From: Methanomassiliicoccales archaeon
GTDB taxonomy: Archaea; Thermoplasmatota; Thermoplasmata; Methanomassiliicoccales; JACIVX01
Length of the DNA: 47,071 nucleotides
NCBI GenBank assembly: GCA_029907465.1
Contig: JARYLV010000014.1
Coordinates: 1 to 47,071 of the forward strand
Direction of reading: 5' to 3'
The position numbers were made by a program, and so were the translations under genes. Below the pieces are notes generated by a model. It saw nothing but the letters and a program-made list of their open reading frames with translations, ran no database searches and was not told where the DNA came from. Every line of letters begins with the position of its first letter. Within the stretch, counting starts at the first letter, position 1. Positions 7,904 to 16,718 of the stretch are shown one piece after another.

Positions 7904-9796
7904 TTATGCCCAGATCCACTTCTTGCCATCTGGAACTTTCTTGAGGTCCGGGATTGCGAAGTCCAATCCAAATTTCCTGAGCGTCTCTTCCGTCGGGATT
8001 CCGTTAACCCAGCCCCTCACCTCGTAATACTCTTTCAGCATCTTTTCGAGCGGGGGCACTTTGCCAGCGGCGCCGCCTTCTTTGAGAGGTTCGAACATCC
8101 TCGGCGGCAGCGTGTCGTTCCTCTTCGGGTCATATCCATGCTTCAAGGCAAACATCCTGCAGAGCTGGTTAATTCTCCCGCCGACCTCCTGGAAGAGTTG
8201 CTTTGTCGTGTAGTTCCAGCCAGTAATCGCGTTGAGTATGTCCGCCTTCATCTGATGCGTATAACCAGCGAAGTCATAGAAGAGACAGTAGCTCAATGCA
8301 TTATCGACCTGGCAGATGTCCTGCCACGCAACAGCAGCTTTCCCTTTCAACTTGTCATCGAACCTGTCCATCGGTGGAAGATCGTACTCAGGCACAGGAA
8401 TACCAAGCTCTGACCCCTCGGGGAATCCAGTTACATGGCACGGACCTCTCGGCCCCGTCGCGTAGTTAACAGCCATCGAGAAGAACGCTCTCGGGTCGTG
8501 CGCTGGGATTACTGCGTTGTCCTTTTCAACGGCGATTTGTGGACAGCCGAGTTTCTTCGCAGCTACCTTCAAACCTTCGCCAAGAAGTTTCGCCATCGGG
8601 TTCGACCTCATCGCGATCATCTTGGCAAGCTTGCACATCGCGACTCCGTCACCCCATTTGAGTTCGAATCCCAGATCCTCTTTCTTGATGTACCCCTTCT
8701 CGTAGGCTTCCATCGCAAAGCCCACGACACCACCGAATTCAATCGTGTCCATGCTGTACATGTTGCAGAGGTGACCAGCGTAGTTAATCGCCTTCAGGTT
8801 GTCCACGAGGCAATTGCTACCCATCATCCCCAGCGTCTCATACTCTGGACCGTAGCCGTCCATATCACAAGGTGTCCCTTCTTTGATCGTGACACGTCTG
8901 TGGCAACCCATGACGCAGTTTGAGCATGCATCTGGCCTTGGCTTGAGCACCTGGTTGAATTCACCACCAGCGGATCCAATCTTCCTCGCACCCTCGGGCC
9001 ACGATCCGAGTGAGAAGTTCTTCATCGGGAGAAGGCTGAGCTGTTCCCTCGGGATAACCGCCATTGCCTGCCCTTCTTCTCGGTTCTGCTTTGCAAATGG
9101 GTTGTCTTTGACGGCGGCTGCGACTTCCTTCTTCAGCGCCTTTAATTTCTCGGGATCCTTTGCGGTGTTTTTCTTGCTTCCCTTGAGCACAATCGCTTTC
9201 ACTTTCTTAGATCCCAAAACAGCGCCTCCACCCATCCGCCCAGCATTTCCATGACCATCGTATGTGACGAGTGCAGCATATCTGACGAGGTTCTCCGCTG
9301 CAGGACCGATCGGGATTACGACAGCATTCTTGTCACCGACTTCCTTCCACAGCGCCTCCTGCGTGTCGTGCACATCCTTGCCCCATAGCTTCGAGGCATC
9401 GTGAATTTCGACTTTGTCGTCCATTACTGAGATCCACACTGGTTTCTTTGCCGCGCCCTTAATTACCAATGCATCATATCCGCATTTCTTGAGCTCTTCG
9501 GCCACATATCCGCCTCCCGTCGACTGACCCCAGAAGCCAGTCAAAGGAGACTTGAACGAGATCGTGAATCTCCCAGAGCCGAGGATCCCGTGACCCTGGA
9601 TAGGACCTACCGCAAGGACGAAGACATTATCGGGGCCCAAAGGATCGGCGCCGGCTGGAATCTCATCATAACAGATCTTGATTCCGAAGCCAACTCCTCC
9701 GAGCCACTTTTTCGCAAATTCCTCGTCGAACTCCTGCGTGGAGACTTTATTGGTGTTCAGGTCTATTCTTAAAATTTTTCCCCAATAGCCATACAT
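7904..9796 (-). CDS. aor: aldehyde ferredoxin oxidoreductase (tungsten enzyme)
   Basis: This 630-residue enzyme oxidises aldehydes to carboxylic acids with ferredoxin as electron acceptor, using a tungsten bis-pterin centre and one [4Fe-4S] cluster. The N-terminus is family-typical (GKILRIDL, then KWLGGVGFG). Cofactor-binding segments GSGRFTISFKSPLTG, GGYVAEELKKCGYDALVIKG and GRMGGGAVLGSKKVKAI are present. The cluster ligands are C-x2-C-x3-C in ACSNCVMGCHRR, with the distant fourth Cys probably in DNALSYCLF. ATG 9796 is preceded by GAGGAGG with a ten-base spacer. The gene is monocistronic, and its neighbours are also redox proteins. Substrate range cannot be told from sequence. Confidence 0.93.
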   Translation of the reverse strand: MYGYWGKILRIDLNTNKVSTQEFDEEFAKKWLGGVGFGIKICYDEIPAGADPLGPDNVFVLAVGPIQGHGILGSGRFTISFKSPLTGFWGQSTGGGYVAEELKKCGYDALVIKGAAKKPVWISVMDDKVEIHDASKLWGKDVHDTQEALWKEVGDKNAVVIPIGPAAENLVRYAALVTYDGHGNAGRMGGGAVLGSKKVKAIVLKGSKKNTAKDPEKLKALKKEVAAAVKDNPFAKQNREEGQAMAVIPREQLSLLPMKNFSLGSWPEGARKIGSAGGEFNQVLKPRPDACSNCVMGCHRRVTIKEGTPCDMDGYGPEYETLGMMGSNCLVDNLKAINYAGHLCNMYSMDTIEFGGVVGFAMEAYEKGYIKKEDLGFELKWGDGVAMCKLAKMIAMRSNPMAKLLGEGLKVAAKKLGCPQIAVEKDNAVIPAHDPRAFFSMAVNYATGPRGPCHVTGFPEGSELGIPVPEYDLPPMDRFDDKLKGKAAVAWQDICQVDNALSYCLFYDFAGYTHQMKADILNAITGWNYTTKQLFQEVGGRINQLCRMFALKHGYDPKRNDTLPPRMFEPLKEGGAAGKVPPLEKMLKEYYEVRGWVNGIPTEETLRKFGLDFAIPDLKKVPDGKKWIWA

Positions 9797-10176
9797 AGAC
9801 TCGTTTCCTCCTCATCTTTGATTTTTTCAGGACGATCACGCAAACCGTCCCATTCTCCTCCTGCCTCCTCATTTCCAGCAAGTCTGGTGAGGAAAGATAC
9901 ACCTTGCTAGGGAGGCTTTCATGCTGCCCATAAAACCCCTTCAAGCGCTATAAGAATTTCGTTATGTCGGAATTTGCATTTCGAATCGCGAAATCCGATT
10001 TTGCACTTTCAATGAATCATCTTTTTTGAGATCTCTAAAAAGTTATAAATAATAATGAGCAACGATTGTTTCCTCGTAAGGAAAATTATGACGATTTGTG
10101 AGAACCCGGTAAAGATTGGAAAAACCGCAATTACTTTGGTAAATTCTGATTAATCGATACGGAGGGAGAAAAAGGG
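9797..10176. other. divergent promoter region, AOR / ferritin-like gene
   Basis: This is 380 bases between divergent genes. On the minus strand a CTTATAG element (9948-9954) could serve the aldehyde oxidoreductase gene. On the plus strand TTATAAAT (10043-10050) could serve the ferritin-like gene with a leader of roughly 100 bases. A 21-codon open frame with its own ATG (10088-10153) lies in that leader. Confidence 0.45.
10043..10050 (+). promoter_or_regulatory. TATA box upstream of ferritin-like gene
   Basis: TTATAAAT is a close match to the archaeal TATA consensus. It predicts a transcript start near 10072, about 105 bases before the GTG start at 10177. Confidence 0.45.
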
Positions 10177-10689
10177 GTGGACGAAGCAAGAGACAAGATT
10201 TCAATACTAGCAGCGGCAATTGAGATCGAGAGATTTGGATATGAGTATTACATGCAATTATCGAGATGTGTTAAAGATGAAAAGGGGTCTGCACTCTTTA
10301 GAGGTTTGGCAAGAGATGAAGAGATGCATAGATCGATGATCGAAAGTGAAATCTTTCGCATTCAACCAAGCGCGAAACTCTCAGAATTAAAACCTTCGAA
10401 GAGATATGCCAGCCTCATTCCTCGAAAGATTTTCACAGAAAACTTGGAAGAAGATTGCCGTTCAATTGAGGGCGAGATCAAAATCATCGAAGTTGGTGTT
10501 TCTATCGAGGATAATTCGATCAGAGTATATACCGATGCGGCCAATATTGCATCTGATTCAAATGTCAAAGCACTCCTCGAACGGCTGGCCAAATGGGAGG
10601 AAGGTCACAAAAAACTTCTTGAAGAGAATATCCACATGTTAAAACTCGAAGGCACCTGGTACGGATACGTCCCTATTCTTGAGGGTTGA
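10177..10689 (+). CDS. rubrerythrin-like ferritin-fold diiron protein
   Basis: This 170-residue protein has the four-helix diiron pattern of the rubrerythrin/ferritin-like superfamily: AIEIERFGYEYY in helix 1, ARDEEMHR (E-x-x-H) in helix 2, EIKIIEVGVSIEDNSIRVY in helix 3 and KWEEGHKKL (E-x-x-H) in helix 4. It lacks the C-terminal rubredoxin domain of full rubrerythrin. Such proteins reduce peroxide or store iron in anaerobes. The start is GTG 10177 with GGAGGGAGA upstream. It sits between an oxygen-sensitive tungsten enzyme and an iron-sulfur protein, so an oxidative-stress role is a reasonable inference. Confidence 0.83.
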   Translation: MDEARDKISILAAAIEIERFGYEYYMQLSRCVKDEKGSALFRGLARDEEMHRSMIESEIFRIQPSAKLSELKPSKRYASLIPRKIFTENLEEDCRSIEGEIKIIEVGVSIEDNSIRVYTDAANIASDSNVKALLERLAKWEEGHKKLLEENIHMLKLEGTWYGYVPILEG

Positions 10690-10916
10690 ACACCCTGATG
10701 TAAGAAAGATTCTCAAAATCCCCTTCGCATTTTCTGAGCAAAAAGATGCTGACTTTTAAATGAAAATTAATTGAGTAACCGCCACTATTAATCAATTGTT
10801 TCGAATCGGTGCGCTGCATTTGGAGAAAAAATAAATATTCAGTAATCATCCATAGCCCGGATTCGCCTTCAACTAAAGGCAGCTCCAGGATCTGACAAAT
10901 TGATTGAGGTGCGCAA

Positions 10917-12089
10917 ATGGTTAAACTACCAGATATTAAGAGAGATTTGCTTGCTTGCCTGCAATGCGGCTACTGCATCCGCGTTTGTGAAACCTGGAAG
11001 CAGACACCGTGGGAATCGATCACGCCTCGAGGTAAGATTTTTTACCTCAATCAATTGATGAAAAGATCACCAGTTGACAAACTTCTCGGCAGAAAAGTCG
11101 ACATTGACGATGAATTTGTCCAGGCATTATACATGTGTACAGGATGTGCTGCATGCTGGACCGTCTGCCACGTTCAGATCGAATTTGCGGAATTTTGGGA
11201 AAAAGTAAGAGAATGGGTTGTGGAGCAGGGCGCTGGCCCGCTACCCGCACACAAGAAATTCCACGAAAGGATAGAGAAAGTGAGAAATCCGTATGGAGAG
11301 CCTGTAGAGAAAAGAGACGCCTGGTTTCCAGCAGAAGTGCCGCGAGAGAGAACTCCAGAGGTCATCTTTTTCGCTGGATGCACCGCATCCTATCGAGTTC
11401 AGAATATCGCGAGGGCTGGCGTCATCGTCCTCCATCGTGCCGGCGTCAAGCTCGACGTTTTGGGAGCGGATGAATGGTGCTGCACATCACCTGCGCTGAG
11501 AACTGGTATGACCGACCTGACGCCGAGATTCGCAGAACATACAATCACGACGACTGAGAGGAGAGGCGCAAAAGCGATGGTAACGACATGCGCCGGTTGT
11601 TATAAGACAACGCTGAAGGACTATGGACGATTTTATTCGAATCCGACTTTCGAGGTCTATCATTTCTCGCAATACGTTCAAAAACTCATCAAGGAAAAGA
11701 AACTCAAATTCACCAAGGAGATCAAAGCGAAAGTGACGTATCACGATCCCTGTCACCTAGGTAGACATTCTGGTGTTTTCGAACCTCCTCGGGAAGTGCT
11801 CAAGGCGATTCCAGGCATCGAACTCGTTGAGATGGCGCACAACAGGATGAGTTCGATGTGTTGCGGGGCCGGTGGCGGATATAAATCGGCGTTCAACGAT
11901 TATGCAGTCAATATCGCTGCCGAGAGGGTTAAAGAGGCCCTGGATGTTGGAGCTGAGATGATCATTTCCTCATGCCCCTTCTGTGTCTTAAACCTCGAAC
12001 AGGGCGCGAAGAAAATCAATGCCAATATTCCAGTGAAAGACATATCTGAACTCCTACTTGAAGCAACAGAGCCGACTAAGGCATCGTAG
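10917..12089 (+). CDS. HdrD-like (Fe-S)-binding oxidoreductase subunit
   Basis: This 390-residue protein has two N-terminal ferredoxin-type cluster motifs (CLQCGYCIRVC and CTGCAACWTVC) followed by two CCG cysteine-rich domains. The first CCG reads FAGCTASY, EWCCTSP and TCAGC; the second reads CHLGRHSG, MCCGAGGG and CPFC. That is the architecture of HdrD, GlpC and related heterodisulfide-reductase-like subunits, which pass electrons to a disulfide or quinone-type acceptor. No HdrE cytochrome, HdrA flavoprotein or glycolate-oxidase-type partner lies beside it, so the acceptor is unclear. Start ATG 10917 follows GAGGTG with a good spacer. A TATA-like ATAAATAT lies at 10831-10838. Confidence 0.85.
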   Translation: MVKLPDIKRDLLACLQCGYCIRVCETWKQTPWESITPRGKIFYLNQLMKRSPVDKLLGRKVDIDDEFVQALYMCTGCAACWTVCHVQIEFAEFWEKVREWVVEQGAGPLPAHKKFHERIEKVRNPYGEPVEKRDAWFPAEVPRERTPEVIFFAGCTASYRVQNIARAGVIVLHRAGVKLDVLGADEWCCTSPALRTGMTDLTPRFAEHTITTTERRGAKAMVTTCAGCYKTTLKDYGRFYSNPTFEVYHFSQYVQKLIKEKKLKFTKEIKAKVTYHDPCHLGRHSGVFEPPREVLKAIPGIELVEMAHNRMSSMCCGAGGGYKSAFNDYAVNIAAERVKEALDVGAEMIISSCPFCVLNLEQGAKKINANIPVKDISELLLEATEPTKAS

Positions 12090-12211
12090 GATTGCGGTGA
12101 ATTAAAAAATAAGTGCAGACCATCTCGTTGTAGAATAGCCCGAATCAATTAATTCGATAACAGCTAGTAGATTTGAGTAAGCTATAAAACTCGGTTTGAT
12201 GCGAACTATCA

Positions 12212-12874
12212 TCAACTGTATTTCCCACAACTGTAACAAAACCAGGCATCATATTCCGGCATGTATGTGAGGACGTAACCGCAATTGGGACATCGTTTTA
12301 CGATATCGATCTTCGATGGGAGATTTCTTGATTCAATTGGACGAGGCTTTTTTGAGGAGATATCGATCCACTGAACGATCACACCAGAGATCGTAGTGAT
12401 GAAGAAAATGATCGCGACGATGATCCATTGGAATCCAAGAATATCGAGTCCCCAGGCAACCAACGTGGCACCGACGAGCGCCGTAAAGAGAGCGACGAGC
12501 CGATCATAGGTTAAGAAAACGATCACGAAAACCGCTGTGGCGATGATGAGGGAGATGATAAGACTAACTCCCAAAGCGTGAGCGAGCAGAAATACTGCAG
12601 CACCAGCAATGAGCGACATCGCAGTGGCAACGAGATAATAAAAAACGAGAGCGAGGAAAATTGCTCCAAGCGTTCCGAGTATATACGCGACAATGATCCC
12701 ACTAAACATCGAGCCAAGAGTGAACCCAATGACAAAGCCGAGGACCACACCGACAACCGCAAGAATGCTTTTGTAAATCCTGTGACCTACAAATGCGAGT
12801 ACAACACCGAAAACCAAAAGCAGTGCGACAATAACTAATTCGAATTCTCTCGGACTTACGAGCAATGGATTCAT
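12212..12874 (-). CDS. multi-pass membrane protein with C-terminal zinc ribbon
   Basis: This 220-residue protein has about six tightly packed hydrophobic helices (residues about 12-170), rich in Gly and Val and resembling the DUF4203/TM198-like class. A short linker then leads to a zinc ribbon, CPNCGYVL...CYSCGKYS, at the very C-terminus. The ribbon should face the cytoplasm. Function is unknown. Fusion of a membrane domain to a terminal zinc ribbon recurs in this genome window (see the 2084-residue surface protein). The start ATG 12874 has GAGGAAGG upstream, and the gene diverges from the Lhr helicase gene. Confidence 0.7.
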   Translation of the reverse strand: MNPLLVSPREFELVIVALLLVFGVVLAFVGHRIYKSILAVVGVVLGFVIGFTLGSMFSGIIVAYILGTLGAIFLALVFYYLVATAMSLIAGAAVFLLAHALGVSLIISLIIATAVFVIVFLTYDRLVALFTALVGATLVAWGLDILGFQWIIVAIIFFITTISGVIVQWIDISSKKPRPIESRNLPSKIDIVKRCPNCGYVLTYMPEYDAWFCYSCGKYS

Positions 12875-12980
12875 CGCGTTCCTTCCTCAAAATCTATTTG
12901 CCTTTTGCCAATGAGTGCTATGGGTTAATCTGACTTTTCAATGTTTCTGTAAGCCTCCTCGATTAAAAAATAACGAATCG

Positions 12981-12986
12981 ATATAT
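12981..12986 (+). promoter_or_regulatory. TATA box of the Lhr helicase gene
   Basis: ATATAT lies 45 bases before ATG 13026 and predicts a transcript start near 13008, giving a leader of under 20 bases. Confidence 0.4.
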
Positions 12987-13025
12987 TGAAATATTACAAT
13001 CTATTCGTTGCTGGCGCTTTCGGTT

Positions 13026-15767
13026 ATGGTATTCGAACTTCTTGATGAAAGAATTCAAAAGATTCTCGAGAAAAAAAGTATCCGAGAACCGACGGACCCC
13101 CAGAAAGATGCAATACCCCATATTCTGGAGGGGAAGCACGTGCTCCTCGTCGCCCCGACTGGAATTGGGAAGACGGAGGCAGCGATGCTTCCGATTTTCC
13201 ACAAAATCCTTCGAGCGGAGGGCGAGGGGATCATGTGCCTCTACATCACGCCGTTGAGAGCTCTCAACAGAGATATGCTACGCCGCTTTAGCGAGTTCGG
13301 AACAGATCTTGGCATCAGCGTTGCTGTAAGACATGGAGACACGGCGCAATCGGAAAGAGAGACGCAGGCAAGAATCGCACCAAAAGTGCTGATCACAACT
13401 CCAGAAACTCTCCAAATTCTCTTCACTGGGAAGAAGCTGAGAAGGCATCTTGAGAATGTTCAATGGGTCATCATTGATGAGATCCACGAGCTCGCTTCTG
13501 ATGAGAGAGGCGCGCAATTAGCAGTCGCGCTTGAACGACTGGTTGATCTTGCTGGCGAATTCCAGAGAATCGGACTTTCTGCGACTGTAGGCACCGCATC
13601 AGAGGTTGCGAAGTTTCTCGGAGGCGTAGGTCGGGAGGTTACCATCATCCAAACCGATGTGATCAAGACGCTCGACATTCGCGTACAGGGGCCTGAGATT
13701 ACCGAAGAGGACAAAGAACTGGCAGGCATCCTGCAAAGTGATCCTCAGCTTGTTGCATGCATGAGGAGGGGACGGGAGCTGATCGAATCCCATCGTTCGA
13801 CGCTCTTCTTTGTGAATACAAGAGATACAGCCGAAGCGCTTGCGGCAAGATATCACATTTGGGACGAAAACTTTCCGATCGGTGTTCATCATGGATCTCT
13901 CTCCAAAGAGATCAGGGAGGAGATGGAAGAGGCGTTCAGAAATGAAAAGATCAAAGCGCTGATCTGCACCTCTTCACTCGAGCTGGGCATCGACATCGGA
14001 AGCGCGGACTTTGCAATTCAGTACAATTCGCCGAGACAGGTCACGCGACTCGTCCAAAGAATCGGGAGGTCAGGGCACGGAGTTGGAAAGGTATCAAAGG
14101 GTATCATCATCGCCTCGACACCAGATGAAATCGCGGAAAGCCTTGTCATCGCAAGAAGGGCGCTAAACGGCGAATTAGAAGCGTCGATTGTACGGGAAAA
14201 GCCTCTGACAGTCCTTGCGAACCAAATCATTTCGATGGCAATGAGCGGAGACATCAAAATCGATGATGCGTACAGGATATTCACAAAAACATATCCCTTC
14301 AGAAATTTGACAAGAGACGAATTTATGAATGTGCTCAACCAGCTCGGCCAAATCGGGTTACTTAGGATCAGCATTGATTCTTTTAAACGATCAGGTAGAG
14401 GAATGCGGTATTTCTACGAAAACGTCTCCATGATTCCTGACGAAAAGACATATCGTGTGAGGGATATCGGCAGCAGAAAGGTTGTTGGTTCGCTTGATGA
14501 GAGTTTCGTCGTTTCATTCGCCGAACCTTACGCCACATTCATCACCCGAGGGAGGACCTGGCGTATCATCGAAATGAGGGAGGATGAGCTGCTTGTGGAA
14601 CAGGTCAGAGAGATCGGATCAATTCCATCCTGGGTGGGAGAGGAGATACCAGTTCCCTTCGAAGTCGCCCAAGAAGTCGGAGCCCTGAGATCAAAACAGG
14701 ATTTCGAAAGATACCCAGGTGATGAAGAGGCTTTCAGAAAATTGAAAGAGTATCTCGATAAACAAAATGAGCGATATCCGATGCCTACGGACAATTTTCT
14801 GACGCTCGATGTCGGCAAGAGAACCGTTGTTCTCAATGCCTGTTTTGGCTCGAGAGTCAACGAGACAATCGCAATTCTGGTATCACTCCTTCTCAGCGCG
14901 CGGCTTGGAGAGAGCGTTTCTGTACGAACCGATCCGTATAGAATCCTCATCGAATTACCGCGAGATATTGCTCCCTCGATGATCTTGGAAACAATCAAAT
15001 CGATTAAGTCTGAGAATGCACAGGAGCTCATCAAGAAAGCGATCAGGAATTCATCGTTCATGCGCTGGCGATTCATCTACGTTGCAAAGAAATTCGGTGT
15101 CATTGAGAAAGGTGCAGATTATAGATCAATCAATCTTTCTCGACTGATAGAGATTTTTGAAAATACCCCGCTGTATCAAGAGGCGATTAACAAGATCCTA
15201 TGGGAGGATCTTGATCTTGAAAGGACTATTGAGGTCCTCAGAAAAATTGAAAGAGGAGAGATCAGAATCGAGATATGTGGGATTTCCCCAATCGGGATGA
15301 GTGGACTTGAACATTCTAGAGATCTCATCATGCCGCAACGCGCCGATCATTCGATTCTTGTAGCGCTTAAGAATAGGCTCGAAGATGAAGTATCTTATCT
15401 CACTTGTCTTAACTGTCACAACCAGTGGCGCTCAACCCCTCGCAACCTGCCAAAGCATATCGCTTGCCCAAAATGCCATGGGGTCATGGTTGCAGCTTTA
15501 CATTCATACAATAAAGATCAGGCAAAATTACTGAAAAAGAAGCATCTGACGGAAGAAGAAAAAAAGGAAATCCATAAGATTTACAAGAATGCAAATCTCG
15601 TTAAAGAATACGGAAAAAAAGCAGTTCTTGTGCTTTCTGCACGAGGAGTTGGACCTGATACCGCAGCAAGGATTCTTTCAGGTTTCTATGAAAACGAAGA
15701 TGAATTTCTGAGAGGGATCCTCAGCGCCGAGATTCAATATGCGAGAACAAAACGATTCTGGGATTAG
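13026..15767 (+). CDS. lhr: Lhr-family superfamily 2 helicase
   Basis: This large DNA/RNA helicase of 913 residues has motif I APTGIGKTEAA, motif II IDEIHE, motif III LSATVG, then SSLELGIDIG and QRIGRSGHG in the second RecA domain. After the winged-helix and Lhr-specific region, the C-terminus holds a Cys4 zinc site (LTCLNCHN...ACPKCHG) and a short helix-hairpin-helix-like tail (ARGVGPDTAARILSG). Lhr proteins unwind 3' to 5' and are linked to DNA repair in archaea. The frame can open at TTG 13008, but ATG 13026 fits the promoter position better. Its stop overlaps the stop of the convergent FAH-family gene by four bases. Confidence 0.9.
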   Translation: MVFELLDERIQKILEKKSIREPTDPQKDAIPHILEGKHVLLVAPTGIGKTEAAMLPIFHKILRAEGEGIMCLYITPLRALNRDMLRRFSEFGTDLGISVAVRHGDTAQSERETQARIAPKVLITTPETLQILFTGKKLRRHLENVQWVIIDEIHELASDERGAQLAVALERLVDLAGEFQRIGLSATVGTASEVAKFLGGVGREVTIIQTDVIKTLDIRVQGPEITEEDKELAGILQSDPQLVACMRRGRELIESHRSTLFFVNTRDTAEALAARYHIWDENFPIGVHHGSLSKEIREEMEEAFRNEKIKALICTSSLELGIDIGSADFAIQYNSPRQVTRLVQRIGRSGHGVGKVSKGIIIASTPDEIAESLVIARRALNGELEASIVREKPLTVLANQIISMAMSGDIKIDDAYRIFTKTYPFRNLTRDEFMNVLNQLGQIGLLRISIDSFKRSGRGMRYFYENVSMIPDEKTYRVRDIGSRKVVGSLDESFVVSFAEPYATFITRGRTWRIIEMREDELLVEQVREIGSIPSWVGEEIPVPFEVAQEVGALRSKQDFERYPGDEEAFRKLKEYLDKQNERYPMPTDNFLTLDVGKRTVVLNACFGSRVNETIAILVSLLLSARLGESVSVRTDPYRILIELPRDIAPSMILETIKSIKSENAQELIKKAIRNSSFMRWRFIYVAKKFGVIEKGADYRSINLSRLIEIFENTPLYQEAINKILWEDLDLERTIEVLRKIERGEIRIEICGISPIGMSGLEHSRDLIMPQRADHSILVALKNRLEDEVSYLTCLNCHNQWRSTPRNLPKHIACPKCHGVMVAALHSYNKDQAKLLKKKHLTEEEKKEIHKIYKNANLVKEYGKKAVLVLSARGVGPDTAARILSGFYENEDEFLRGILSAEIQYARTKRFWD

Positions 15768-16435
15768 ATTCCGACGACTGGATTGCGAAGGTAAAGACAA
15801 TTTCCTATTGTGATTTCGACAACATCACCAGGGCTCATCGGTCCCACGCCTCCGGGTGTACCAGTAGCAATGATGTCTCCGGGCTCGAGGGTCATAAACT
15901 TCGAAATGAAAGAAATGAGATAATCGATTTTGTGGATCATCATTGATGTATTGCTGCTTTGGCGAATCTGGCCGTTCAGTTTGAGAGTGATCTCCATTTG
16001 ATCGATGTTACCAGCATCCTTCAACAAAACTGGTTTGGAAATTGGGGCAAATGTATCAAAGCTCTTACTGATCGCCCATGGCAAACCCTTCCTCTTCGCT
16101 TCCATCTGTATGTCCCTTGCTGTTACATCGTTGAACGCGGCCACAGCGAGAATATAATTCCTTGACTCATCGAGTGGTATATTCTTCCCCTTTTTCCCGA
16201 TAATAACAGCGAGTTCTGCTTCGTAATCAACCCGACCGATTGAATCAGGAATGAGAATAGGGCAACCATTTTCAGTAAGTGCGCTCGGTGCTTTCAAGAA
16301 GATCACTGGTTCCTCGGGTTCTTCAGCCCTCATTTCCTTGACATGCCCTAGATAATTGCGGGCAACACAGATGATCTTCTGACACCTTACTCGTTCCACT
16401 TTTCCTTCAACCTCGAGCGAAAAATCAGAGCTCAT
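15764..16435 (-). CDS. fumarylacetoacetate hydrolase (FAH) family protein
   Basis: This 223-residue protein is a single-domain FAH-family enzyme. It shows ARNYLGHVKEM, PVIFLKAPSAL, the metal-binding segments VDYEAELAVIIGK and FNDVTARDIQ, and the closing GTPGGVGPM. Relatives include acylpyruvases, oxaloacetate decarboxylases and 2-hydroxyhepta-2,4-diene-1,7-dioate isomerases. The acid residues that bind Mg2+ are all present, so it is probably active, but the substrate cannot be told. The start overlaps the end of the small upstream gene by 11 bases. With that gene and the FtsJ gene it forms a leftward operon. Confidence 0.88.
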   Translation of the reverse strand: MSSDFSLEVEGKVERVRCQKIICVARNYLGHVKEMRAEEPEEPVIFLKAPSALTENGCPILIPDSIGRVDYEAELAVIIGKKGKNIPLDESRNYILAVAAFNDVTARDIQMEAKRKGLPWAISKSFDTFAPISKPVLLKDAGNIDQMEITLKLNGQIRQSSNTSMMIHKIDYLISFISKFMTLEPGDIIATGTPGGVGPMSPGDVVEITIGNCLYLRNPVVGI

Positions 16436-16658
16436 CGCTGACCGTCTCTAACTTGAAAAGAACACCCATTCCCTTGAGAGTGGCGTGAACCTTGTCAGCA
16501 AGGTAAATCGCATCTTCCACCGTCGCTTTGCTGTCCCATCGATAGACGCAGTCGTAGGCGCCAGTCGTTGTCTCAAATCCAAGATTGTGCAGCGCATTCA
16601 GTACTTCGGACGGTCTCGAACCGTTGGAGCTGAAAATTATGGTCATATATGTGATCAT
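16425..16658 (-). CDS. conserved-looking small protein (77 aa), unknown function
   Basis: This 77-residue protein opens with a beta-strand (MITYMTIIFSS), continues through LNALHNLGFETTTGAYD and ends in a helix-strand unit (GMGVLFKLETV). The alternation suggests a small ferredoxin-like alpha/beta fold. I cannot name a family. It is likely real because it sits between FtsJ and FAH genes in the same direction, 60 bases after the first and overlapping the second by 11 bases. Cotranscription suggests a housekeeping role, but no reaction can be claimed. Confidence 0.65.
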   Translation of the reverse strand: MITYMTIIFSSNGSRPSEVLNALHNLGFETTTGAYDCVYRWDSKATVEDAIYLADKVHATLKGMGVLFKLETVSDEL

Positions 16659-16718
16659 TCGATCTACTCTCCGTTCTTTAATGGAACTCGATCATAAAAA
16701 CTTTGCAGTCAAAACGAC

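Noticed and set aside
9747-9944. 65-codon leftward frame overlapping the AOR start
   Set aside because: It overlaps the AOR coding start out of frame and shows no structured sequence; the AOR start has its own ribosome-binding site.
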